DNA of 35,737 bases, taken from NCBI GenBank assembly GCA_937128505.1, contig CAKZMM010000139.1, forward strand, positions 1 to 35,737, written 5' to 3'. How positions within the stretch are numbered: the first letter of the stretch is position 1; every line of letters starts with the position of its first letter. Positions 25,124-32,784 of the stretch are shown one piece after another. Source of the DNA: an uncultured Thermogutta sp. (GTDB lineage: Bacteria > Planctomycetota > Planctomycetia > Pirellulales > Thermoguttaceae). The notes beneath the pieces are model-generated. The model was given only the letters and a program-made list of their open reading frames with translations, did not search any database and was not told the DNA's origin. A program made the translations under genes and the position numbers.

Positions 25124-27592
25124 TCAGGGAGCAACGCGGTAAGCAACTTTCGAATGCTTCTCGAGCACAGGCAACGCCATAAGCACACCGGAATCGACGA
25201 GTGATTGGAAAACCTCCGGCTGAATGAAGGCGGAAAAGCCGTAATTGCCGGGGCTGCGATAGCGCTGGATTTCGCCCCAGTGGACAAAGATATGGCTCAC
25301 CCCTGCGGCCCGCAGGGCTGCGTGCACCTGCTCGGCCGAACGCCCCGCAGCAAGTTGCTCGAAGATGCACGGGTCAAAACATGTGTGATAAATGATGGGT
25401 ACCTCGTAATCATAGACCTGTGCTGCGCCAATGAGGAGCACCTTTCGGACGCCCGGCTCCGTATTGAAATAAAGGGTCCAAGGATCCACCCGCTCCGGCG
25501 AACGCCGAAGCGTTTCCAGAGAGACAAAATATCGGTTGTAGCCGCCACCGACGGTCGTCACTACCAAGAGATTCCAGGCACCCGCAACGAGGACCACTAT
25601 CAGAAGTCCTCGCCGCCAAAGCACATCTTCCCAAAGAACGGCCAACCCCGCTAAAAGGCACAGCCCCGGGAGTGCCGGAACCCAAAACCGATCGATTCGA
25701 TGCGTCCCTGCCCACCACACCACAAGCCAAAAAATAATCCACAACGCCAAGCCCATGAAGCGGCCGTTCAATCTCCGGTCATTCAGTTTGCAAGCTTGAG
25801 CGTAAGAGAAACCGGCTATGGCCAAGGGCCAGACCAACGGGCTGATCCATTCGCTGGCCCAACCGATGCGGCAAATATCCTTCAAAAGGAAGGCGAGGCT
25901 AAACCCCGGCGGCGAGTGAGCCAGAACCCATCGCCGGTTTAACTCCGCATCTCTTGTTGCGCCCCCAAAAATTTCAAAGAGAAGTGGGTAGATGGGATTG
26001 CCGGTCAAAACCCAGTTCTTTACAAGCCACGGGCCGCACGCCATGAATACCGCAAGTGCAAACAGAGCGAGGTTTGCCACCAAGAATGCCAAAGGGCGTT
26101 CCGCTCCCTGCGTGCAACTGCTGGATCTTGCCCCCGGCGATCCCAACCCGAAAGCCGTGCGGCTTGCCGCCGGTCGGACGACCCACACCGCAACCCAGAA
26201 GGCCCATACCCCCGCCGGAATCACTACCAGTAGTAGCGCCGGGTATTTGCATGCGGCTGCCGAGCCGGCAAAAAAGCCCGCCAAAACCACCCACAAGAAG
26301 CGGGCGTTCTTCCGCGGCGCCGGCCCATTAGGATTGCTTGCCACGCCCGCCACAGCGTTCCAGCTGGTTTCGGCCCCTGACATGCGATCCTGCCAAAGCC
26401 AAAGGCAGTAGAGAGCCAAAAATGCATAACCTCCCCAAACTACATCGATCAACCCCAAAGTGGAAATCTGTATATTCCAGGGGACCGAGGCGAAACCAAA
26501 AGCGGCCAAAGCTCCCGCCGTACTGCCGAAATACCGCTTACCTGCGGCATAGACCGCTACCGTCACAAGCAGGGTGAAAGAAGCGATGATCAGCTTTCCG
26601 GCCAGTCCGCCGAGCCACCAATCGCCGGCCATACACATCGCAAGCAGGCTCCACATCTCCGCCCCTAACGGCATATTGCCGTAGACATTATGGGGCAGAA
26701 AACCGATGTGCCCTTGGAGGTAGAACTCCTTCGGCACTTGAAGGTGATATTCCCGAACATCGAACTCAATCGGCGGCAAAACACCTCCCAAAAGAATTAC
26801 TGCCCCAAAGACCGCAACACCGATCAAGCAGGTTCGTTCCACCCAGGATTTTAGGTCAACTAATTTTTCGGCAAGCATACCAGGCAAGCTACCCGAGGGT
26901 GGGGAGGAGCGATTCCCCGGCTTTGATGAGCTCACACCACGCGGGACCGAATTGCCTTCGGTCTCCTCGCGTAAAGAAGGTTCATCAGAACTCCTCTTGC
27001 GGCGGTATCCCTGCCCGTCATCTTTTACTGATTTGTCGGCTTTTACTGATCGCTTGGCAAGGGAGCGACTCTGCGAAACAAAAAACCTCGCGCAAGTCTT
27101 GAAAAAATTCGGGCAATTCTTGAGCCGCGGAAAAACCGCATAGCCGAACGCACTCAGAGTGATAACCCAAATCAACCAGAAGCCGATTCGCCAGCGCAAC
27201 ACGCCCAACAATCCGGCGAGAAGAGTTCCCAGGGACAAAAGGCTTAACCCTGTGGCCAGCGAAAAGCACAAGATTTCAACAGGTGAACATTCCCGTTGGA
27301 TCCCCAGCCCGCGGAGAACCAGCCAACCTAAGCTTCCTCCCCAGAGCCAAATCGCCCCGGCTAGGGCGAGTGGCGCAAGGCGGTCCGAAAGGGTGAATTC
27401 CGGCGGTTCTCCGCACCAACTGGCGACCAGCTCCTCCGGTAAAAGGATCCAGGCCAAAAGATGGAAGCGTCGCCATAAAGCCCCCGACTGTGCCGGAAGG
27501 CTAGGGAGCGGGCTTGCCCAGAAAACGACAAGGTAGACGAGAAGGCCCGCTAGGGCCAGAACCACTCCCAGTCGTCCCTTTTTCAGAAACAT
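25124..27592 (-). CDS. Large polytopic membrane protein, GT-C-type glycosyltransferase-like
   Basis: An 822-aa integral membrane protein with about a dozen hydrophobic helices. The best match by eye is the GT-C fold (ArnT/PMT-like, dolichol- or undecaprenyl-phosphate-sugar users). After the helix at 256-274 comes FDVREYHLQVPKEFYLQG, with acidic Asp278/Glu281 and His283 at the first extracytoplasmic loop, where GT-C enzymes keep their catalytic acid. Unusual features are two extra N-terminal helices blocks and a long charged loop at about 155-250 rich in Lys/Ser/Arg. A soluble C-terminal portion (about 690-822) holds YDYEVPIIYHTCFDP and SHIFVHWGEIQRY. It lies 20 bp after the SHD1-HEAT gene, so the two are probably co-transcribed. 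Donor and acceptor are unknown. Confidence 0.7.
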   Translation of the reverse strand: MFLKKGRLGVVLALAGLLVYLVVFWASPLPSLPAQSGALWRRFHLLAWILLPEELVASWCGEPPEFTLSDRLAPLALAGAIWLWGGSLGWLVLRGLGIQRECSPVEILCFSLATGLSLLSLGTLLAGLLGVLRWRIGFWLIWVITLSAFGYAVFPRLKNCPNFFKTCARFFVSQSRSLAKRSVKADKSVKDDGQGYRRKRSSDEPSLREETEGNSVPRGVSSSKPGNRSSPPSGSLPGMLAEKLVDLKSWVERTCLIGVAVFGAVILLGGVLPPIEFDVREYHLQVPKEFYLQGHIGFLPHNVYGNMPLGAEMWSLLAMCMAGDWWLGGLAGKLIIASFTLLVTVAVYAAGKRYFGSTAGALAAFGFASVPWNIQISTLGLIDVVWGGYAFLALYCLWLWQDRMSGAETSWNAVAGVASNPNGPAPRKNARFLWVVLAGFFAGSAAACKYPALLLVVIPAGVWAFWVAVWVVRPAASRTAFGLGSPGARSSSCTQGAERPLAFLVANLALFALAVFMACGPWLVKNWVLTGNPIYPLLFEIFGGATRDAELNRRWVLAHSPPGFSLAFLLKDICRIGWASEWISPLVWPLAIAGFSYAQACKLNDRRLNGRFMGLALWIIFWLVVWWAGTHRIDRFWVPALPGLCLLAGLAVLWEDVLWRRGLLIVVLVAGAWNLLVVTTVGGGYNRYFVSLETLRRSPERVDPWTLYFNTEPGVRKVLLIGAAQVYDYEVPIIYHTCFDPCIFEQLAAGRSAEQVHAALRAAGVSHIFVHWGEIQRYRSPGNYGFSAFIQPEVFQSLVDSGVLMALPVLEKHSKVAYRVAP

Positions 27593-27612
27593 CTCCGGCC
27601 TTTGGTCCGAAG

Positions 27613-29349
27613 TTACTGCCGCCTTTTTATGGCGTCTAGAGCCAGTTTGACCCTCATGCGAACAACCGGATCGGGGTCAAGCGCAGCTTTTTCAAGCGTT
27701 CCGATCGACAACGTGGACCCGATTTCATTCAAGATATCCACAGCGGCCTGGCGAACTCGAGGGTCATCACTTTCCAAAAGTGTCAACACCGTCCGCTCGG
27801 CAGCGGGTCCCAGCTCTTTGAGGAATGCGCTCGCCGTCATTCGACACAGCGGATCTTTTAGCTGTGCGGCCACCGGCTGGATGGCCGTCTCCGGTTTGAA
27901 CCGTTTTAACGCTTCAATCACAGCCGAACGCACCAAAGCATTTTCATCACCTAAAGCCCGAATAAGATCTGGCACATCACTAGCGGTAGCCCAATTTTTC
28001 AAAGCCCGAGCTGCATTGAACCGCGCATGATCGTTCCTTGACCGCAGAAGTACCTCAACTAATGCCTTCGCCACCTCATGGTCAGGAGCGTCCGGAGTTT
28101 TTTCCGCCAACTGGCTTGCCGCCACCGCCACCTGGGCACCATCAGATGAGCGGAGCTTTTCCAAAACCTTTGTCCGCTCTTCCTCCGTGAGTGGGCGTCG
28201 CCTTTCCGCCTCGGCTTCCGCAGCCGCCTTGGCCAACGCGGCCCGTTCTCCTTCCGTCATCAAATGGTAGTGCATTTTGATGGGGAAATTCACCGCCGAG
28301 CCATCCTCGCGGACGGTCAGCTCCATCGAAAATTCCAGCGATTGGGGCACGCCCTCTTTGGCATTAAAGGTGTATGTTCCCGAACCGTGGATTTCGAAAG
28401 GAGGCTTCTGCCCTTCGGGGGCTTCGGCCCAAAAGCTGTACTCCTTGCGGATGGTCACCAAATCGCCCGATCGACTTTCGAGGGTATAGACGAGGTTTTC
28501 CCGGGCAGGCACAAAATCCTCGTCCCTCTCTGCCATCGGGCCAAAGTACGGAAACCCACCTCGCCGCTTGATCACTCCAGAGCCGCGCGACACCGCCCAT
28601 TGGTTTTGAGCCATCTCGGGGAACACTTCGAAAATTAACTCTGCGGACTGTCCGATCAAAAACGGAAGTCGCGTCGTGCCCTCCTGCTTGAGAATGTTTC
28701 CCCGGGGATCAACCGTCAGGTGCACCGGCCGTATCGTTGCGAAAGGACCAACCCCGGTCATCGGCGAGAAGGGCAAGACCGGCGGACCCAAACGCCGGAA
28801 AGAAGAGGGGAGGGGGATGCCGCGGCGGGTGGCCGATTCCTTCACTCGGGTTCGCTCCATCAAACCGCCCTGAAAAGCGAGAACTGCCTTTTGCGGATCA
28901 GCAGAAATCACCTTGTATTGAGGCGTTCCGCTGAGCTCGAAAACCTCATCGCCCAAATCTACTTCAATATGAACCTTGTACTGGTAAGTGACCTCCGGCT
29001 TCCACTGATATCGTAGCAGGAGGGCCGATTCAGCCGGCGATTCCGCGGGTTGCCCCTGAGGAGTCGCGGTCGAAGCCCCGCCACCCACGGATGCCTCCGC
29101 GCCCCCGAAAGCCGCGGTTCGCTGAGCTGCAAGATCAAGATACTGTCGATCCGCCTCGCTTAGCCGCTCCACAGGCACGGTGAGGACTTGGCCATCGGGC
29201 GTTTTTAGCTGTACGCTTGTCCCATCAAAAGATGCCAATTCCGCCTGGATCACGAACTTTCCGCTTGCATCCAACCAGCTCCGCACCTGGCCAGCCCAAG
29301 TGCCCACCAGAAGCGCGCACACCCCCACAAGCGCGAAAAGACCGTTCAC
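27613..29349 (-). CDS. Secreted SHD1-domain protein with C-terminal HEAT repeats
   Basis: A 578-aa protein that starts at GTG 29349; GGAGGTGG (complement of 29355-29362) supports this over the upstream TTG. The signal peptide is about residues 1-21. An SHD1 (SLA1 homology 1) domain follows at about 23-72 (RSWLDASGKFVIQAELASFD ... VPVERLSEADRQYL), a domain very common in planctomycete exported proteins. The middle 300 residues form a beta-rich region of no recognised family (YQYKVHIEVDLGDEVFELSG). About 415-575 has four or five HEAT/PBS-type helical repeats (DHARFNAARALKNWA, NALVRSAVIEALKRF, DPRVRQAAVDILNEIG, DPVVRMRVKLALDAI). It may serve as an envelope scaffold. The role is unknown. Confidence 0.82.
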   Translation of the reverse strand: MNGLFALVGVCALLVGTWAGQVRSWLDASGKFVIQAELASFDGTSVQLKTPDGQVLTVPVERLSEADRQYLDLAAQRTAAFGGAEASVGGGASTATPQGQPAESPAESALLLRYQWKPEVTYQYKVHIEVDLGDEVFELSGTPQYKVISADPQKAVLAFQGGLMERTRVKESATRRGIPLPSSFRRLGPPVLPFSPMTGVGPFATIRPVHLTVDPRGNILKQEGTTRLPFLIGQSAELIFEVFPEMAQNQWAVSRGSGVIKRRGGFPYFGPMAERDEDFVPARENLVYTLESRSGDLVTIRKEYSFWAEAPEGQKPPFEIHGSGTYTFNAKEGVPQSLEFSMELTVREDGSAVNFPIKMHYHLMTEGERAALAKAAAEAEAERRRPLTEEERTKVLEKLRSSDGAQVAVAASQLAEKTPDAPDHEVAKALVEVLLRSRNDHARFNAARALKNWATASDVPDLIRALGDENALVRSAVIEALKRFKPETAIQPVAAQLKDPLCRMTASAFLKELGPAAERTVLTLLESDDPRVRQAAVDILNEIGSTLSIGTLEKAALDPDPVVRMRVKLALDAIKRRQ

Positions 29350-29670
29350 TGCTACCACCTCCGTCGTTTGGATGATTGTGAAAGTTCGGACCGAAAACCC
29401 CAATGATCAGATTAGCTTGGCAGCGAAATTCTCGGAAACAAGGTAAACTGCTGCACGCCAGACCAACGACGAAACCGTTCGGCCGATCTGCTCGCGCCCC
29501 TCCTCGTAACAAGTCGATCAAACGGCATTCAGACCACGCCTTCAAACGCGGACGTGGCGGTTCTCATCCACCCATGACCCACGAGACCTGCTAGAGTTTA
29601 ACGCGGCCAAGAACTGCCGTCAACCTACCGCTATTCCCCATAATTGGCGGCCTTGGAGCGAGCTTTACGG
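29350..29670. other. Gap upstream of the SHD1-HEAT gene
   Basis: This contains the ribosome-binding site and presumably the promoter of the minus-strand gene. No gene or repeat is seen. Confidence 0.35.
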
Positions 29671-29801
29671 CAGTGCGGTTTGTGCCGAAATCCCCCCGTT
29701 TTGCGGCGAACTTACGCTGGTTTGCGGCAAACCCACACCCGTTTGCGGAAAGCTAAGGCCCGGTTTGCGGCAAATCCTCACCCGTTTGCGGAAAGCTAAG
29801 C
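29671..29801. repeat. Tandem array, about 6 units of 20-22 bp
   Basis: Units built on CCCGTTTGCGGMAA start near 29671, 29695, 29717, 29738, 29759 and 29781. Two copies (29738 and 29781) share CCCGTTTGCGGAAAGCTAAG exactly, alternating with a GGTTTGCGGCAAA(C/T)CC form. This suggests an ancestral two-unit (43-bp) duplication. It lies just downstream of the creatininase-family gene. Confidence 0.82.
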
Positions 29802-29877
29802 CCGGCTCTCACGGACACAGAGGTCACGGAAAGGATCCCGGGCATGCGGGAAGCTTGCGGTACGTTTACCGCGGTAA

Positions 29878-30690
29878 TCAGCTCCGGAAAGTCTCAGAAT
29901 TGTGGCCCCTTGCGAACGGAAAGGTCTCATCCATCGGTTCGCGAGACAACTGAACCAAAAAAGCCGCCAAACGCTCCACGAGCAACTGGACCAAACGATG
30001 CCCCTTTTCTGCACTCGCTTTGTGAGGATTGCCCACGCCGGCATTCGTTGTCAACAAATGCCAGGGCCGGGTGATGCTGACCCATCCTTTCTCGATTGCT
30101 TCGAATCGAGTAGGTGTTTTCCAACCTTCATCGGCCGCCAAAGCCCCCGTGGAGTCCCGCAGCACTAATTCCGGCCAAAAAGCCAGTGCAAGCGAAGTTT
30201 CCATTTCGCCGGCATGATCATCCGGCTCTTCGAACAACTCGTGATAGCAATCGCGGAACACCGTGTACCAATTGCACAGAAAAAGCGCAGCAGGACTCTG
30301 CCCGTATAGTTCGCGCAAAAGTGCTTTCAGTTCGTTGCCCCCGTGGCTGTTGAGAAGTACGATCTTTCGGATTCCCTGGTAACTCAGGGATTCGATAATG
30401 TCGCTGATCACTCCCGCGAGCGTACTCGGCCTAACGTTTAGGGCAAACGGGAATTCTCGTTGATTGGAAACCGTGCCGTAAGGGATGGTGGGCAAAAGGA
30501 TGACCTTCGCCCCTTGGTTCCACGCAGCCTCGCAGATTTTCTCCCCGATGAGATCCCCCTCTAAGGTGTCCATCGAATAGGGGAGATGCAAATTATGGGG
30601 TTCGGTCGCACCCAGGGGTAACACGGCAACCTCGTACTGATATTGCCGGATTATTCCGTACGTTGCTTCCGCAAGCTTCCACGGTTTCAC
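29878..30690 (-). CDS. Creatininase-family amidohydrolase
   Basis: Metal-dependent amidohydrolase of the creatininase superfamily (270 aa, normal length). The start is GTG 30690 with AAAGGAG upstream. Metal-binding residues are visible: Glu30 and His32/His35 in GATEPHNLHLP, Asp41 in SMDT, His116 in LLNSHGGNE and Glu162 in HAGEMETS. Members include creatininase, FAPy deformylase of riboflavin synthesis (ArfB) and mycofactocin peptidase MftE, so the substrate cannot be fixed. No relevant partner genes are nearby. No signal peptide; cytoplasmic. It is divergent from the secreted low-complexity protein. Confidence 0.9.
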   Translation of the reverse strand: MKPWKLAEATYGIIRQYQYEVAVLPLGATEPHNLHLPYSMDTLEGDLIGEKICEAAWNQGAKVILLPTIPYGTVSNQREFPFALNVRPSTLAGVISDIIESLSYQGIRKIVLLNSHGGNELKALLRELYGQSPAALFLCNWYTVFRDCYHELFEEPDDHAGEMETSLALAFWPELVLRDSTGALAADEGWKTPTRFEAIEKGWVSITRPWHLLTTNAGVGNPHKASAEKGHRLVQLLVERLAAFLVQLSREPMDETFPFARGHNSETFRS

Positions 30691-31072
30691 AAGCGGCTCC
30701 TTTCGTCGCGGCTTAGAGAAAAAACTTTCTATTTCGGCTCTAACACCCGGATTCTTTTGTTTCTTTTGTCTGCGAAGCAGTTTTTCTTATGCCCAATGAT
30801 GCTTCGCAGTTTAGTAGCTGCAAATTCGCAGTTTGCTAGCTCCAAGTCGGCGCGGAAAGTTAGAGCTCGGCTTGGAGGCGGTGGAGGGACGGCATCTTCC
30901 CGGCCGACCCACCGATGCAACTTTCGTCCGCCAAGATGTCTCCCCGGCAGCGAATGATTTCGGATAAAATACACAATAGTTGGCATGCCGGGCAAAGCCG
31001 GGGTTTGGGCCGGTAATTGGTTGACAGATTCAGTTGTTTAAAAGTCACTATTCGAGCTGGTGGGTACCATCC
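30691..31072. other. Divergent intergenic region with a hairpin and a two-copy repeat
   Basis: CTGCGAAGCA (30770-30779) and TGCTTCGCAG (30800-30809) form a perfect 10-bp inverted repeat with a 20-nt spacer. The right arm begins a 22-23-bp direct repeat, (C)TTCGCAGTTT(A/G)(G/C)TAGCT (30802-30846). A perfect TTGACA at 31021-31026 could be the -35 for the rightward gene, but no good -10 follows. Confidence 0.55.
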
Positions 31073-32224
31073 ATGATGAGTCGCCAAATCATCATATTCA
31101 ATGGCGGGCATTTCCGCTCGCAAGGATCCTACCCCCGCCGCAGGACTATTCACGGGCTTGGAATCAACCGCGTGCCGGCGATCTTTCTTATTGTCTTTCT
31201 TATTGTTTTTGTGACAATTTTTCCCCTTTCAGCTTGGGGGCAAAGCGCCGTCGTTGCAACTCCGTTTCGGGGTGTGAATGAAGGATTTTTCGAATCCTTC
31301 AGCACGGCGTGGGGCTTGCGCGGAAAGAACTGGTTTTTTTCTTTCGGCGGGGCACCTCCCACGGTAGGTTGGCCCGGTGCTGCCACGCCGATGGGTTCCG
31401 GTGCGAGTTTGGGATTTGCGTTTCGACACGGCAACACCACAGGTTATTTTCACGCCCATTGTGCCCAAGGATCGTCTCGATCCATGGTCACGAGTGTCCC
31501 GATGCTCCATTTGCCTAAATGGGGGCCGGGCTATTTCGCCGACGTTTCGATCAGCCCCTTCGTCATGGGTTTCGTCCCTGTGGTGGGCCTGAATACCCCG
31601 GGTAATCCCCCACTTTTTGTCTCGCCTTATGCCGGCGGAGCTTTGACTAATACCAGTAGAGCTTTCAGTTACATTGAGCCGCCACGGGTAGCAAGAGCTT
31701 TTAGGGGTAGGGAAGCCGACACTCTTGCAGGCGACGAGGATGCCCGGCTCCCGGCTCCTGAAGCAAATCGGCAAGGGAGTATCTCCGGTTCAAAGGAGCC
31801 GGATCCTCAGCGGCATGAGGGAGCAGGAGGAACCGGTAGCAGCAATGATTCCTCGAAAGCCGCGGCGGGAAAAGCCGTCGCTTCCTCCTCGCAGAGCTTG
31901 CCCCCAGCCGGATTTGTTAGCCGGGAGGGAGGCCTCGGCGGCTCGGGGGTGGAATCGGGCTTGGGAGGGGTTCGGAGCTCGGCGGAGACACCAGCCCCGA
32001 GTGTTGCCGAAGCTGCCCGGCTTTATCGCCAGGAGCAAATCGCCCGACAACAAGAGGGATTGCGGTGGCTGCGGGAGGCTGAAAGGGCATTGCAAGAAGG
32101 GAAACAAGGGGTTGCCAAAGTTTACTATCAAATGGCAATTCGTAAGCTGGAAGGACCCTTGAAAGACGAGGCACTATCGCGGCTTGCCGAGCTCGATCAA
32201 GCAACGCATAAATCAAACCGCTAA
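31073..32224 (+). CDS. Secreted hypothetical protein with Gly/Ser-rich linker and helical C-terminus
   Basis: Not assigned to any family. 383 aa from ATG 31073 (31076 equally possible; no strong ribosome-binding site). A basic, long n-region precedes the hydrophobic core FLIVFLIVFVTIF and a likely cleavage near SAWGQS, so it is exported. The N-terminal part after cleavage is aromatic- and Gly-rich (GFFESFSTAWGLRGKNWFFS) and beta-like, with no recognised fold. A Gly/Ser/Ala/Glu-rich linker spans about 200-310. The C-terminal 70 residues (AARLYRQEQIARQQEGLRWL onward) are helical with one TPR-like pattern. The layout suggests a cell-surface or envelope protein typical of planctomycetes. Coding looks sound; the function is unknown. 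Confidence 0.72.
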   Translation: MMSRQIIIFNGGHFRSQGSYPRRRTIHGLGINRVPAIFLIVFLIVFVTIFPLSAWGQSAVVATPFRGVNEGFFESFSTAWGLRGKNWFFSFGGAPPTVGWPGAATPMGSGASLGFAFRHGNTTGYFHAHCAQGSSRSMVTSVPMLHLPKWGPGYFADVSISPFVMGFVPVVGLNTPGNPPLFVSPYAGGALTNTSRAFSYIEPPRVARAFRGREADTLAGDEDARLPAPEANRQGSISGSKEPDPQRHEGAGGTGSSNDSSKAAAGKAVASSSQSLPPAGFVSREGGLGGSGVESGLGGVRSSAETPAPSVAEAARLYRQEQIARQQEGLRWLREAERALQEGKQGVAKVYYQMAIRKLEGPLKDEALSRLAELDQATHKSNR

Positions 32225-32398
32225 GGGCGAGAGCAAAGCGTGAAAAAGGGCTGGAGCAAATCGTAAAAAGGGCTAAAGCATATCGTAAAAATCGCTAAAG
32301 CATATCGAAGATCGAAAGAAGGGCAAGCGCATATTGAAACTCCAAAGGGGGGCTAGAGCAAAACGAAGATCGAAAGAACGGGTGAAGCATAACGAAAA
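32225..32398. repeat. Tandem array, about 7 units of 22-30 bp
   Basis: Units based on GGGCTAAAGCATATCGTAAA follow the previous stop codon directly. Short units (22-23 bp) come first. Later units are 29-30 bp and two carry the same extra AGATCGAAAGAA. Related pieces (AAGCATAACTAAAAGGCTGG) appear at 35589-35608, beyond aceE, so aceE is bracketed by this family. Confidence 0.82.
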
Positions 32399-32403
32399 AA
32401 CCT

Positions 32404-32676
32404 TCAACTGCGTGGGCAAGGCATTAGATCCGACCCATAAAGTTCACGATCGAGCGAAAGATATCGAGTCGGGTTAAAGAAGAGGTTGATTCGCTTTTTG
32501 ACGCGGAGGCTCGATACGGCAAATCGCGTGCACTCAAAGGTAACCGGAGGTGCAAATGCGTCTTCTGCCAGTTTTTTGGCTATTTGTTTAAAGGACCGGT
32601 AAGCTTTGCGGCAGCCCTTTGCCGCGACGCTTGGTTGGATGATCGGTGCTGCCGGAATTCGATCATCTGAATTCAT
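32404..32676 (-). CDS. Small hypothetical protein divergent from aceE
   Basis: A 90-aa open frame from ATG 32676. GGAGG sits 7 nt before the start (complement of 32684-32688), the main reason to believe it. The sequence MNSDDRIPAAPIIQPSVAAK begins polar, then is basic (KAYRSFKQIAKKL), with Cys residues at about 22, 49 and 87 and an FFNPTRYLSLDREL segment near the end. No known family recognised, no membrane segment. It ends 5 bp from the tandem array and is divergent from aceE, with 108 bp between starts. It could be a regulator of aceE, but only position hints at this. Confidence 0.5.
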   Translation of the reverse strand: MNSDDRIPAAPIIQPSVAAKGCRKAYRSFKQIAKKLAEDAFAPPVTFECTRFAVSSLRVKKRINLFFNPTRYLSLDRELYGSDLMPCPRS

Positions 32677-32784
32677 TTTTCGCCTCCGGTGATCCGAATG
32701 AAGGGTCCGCCAGCGAACGGAATCCCGATTGCCGAGTCCACCAACGAACGGAAAATTCAAAGATGCGTGAGGGAGAGATGTGTT

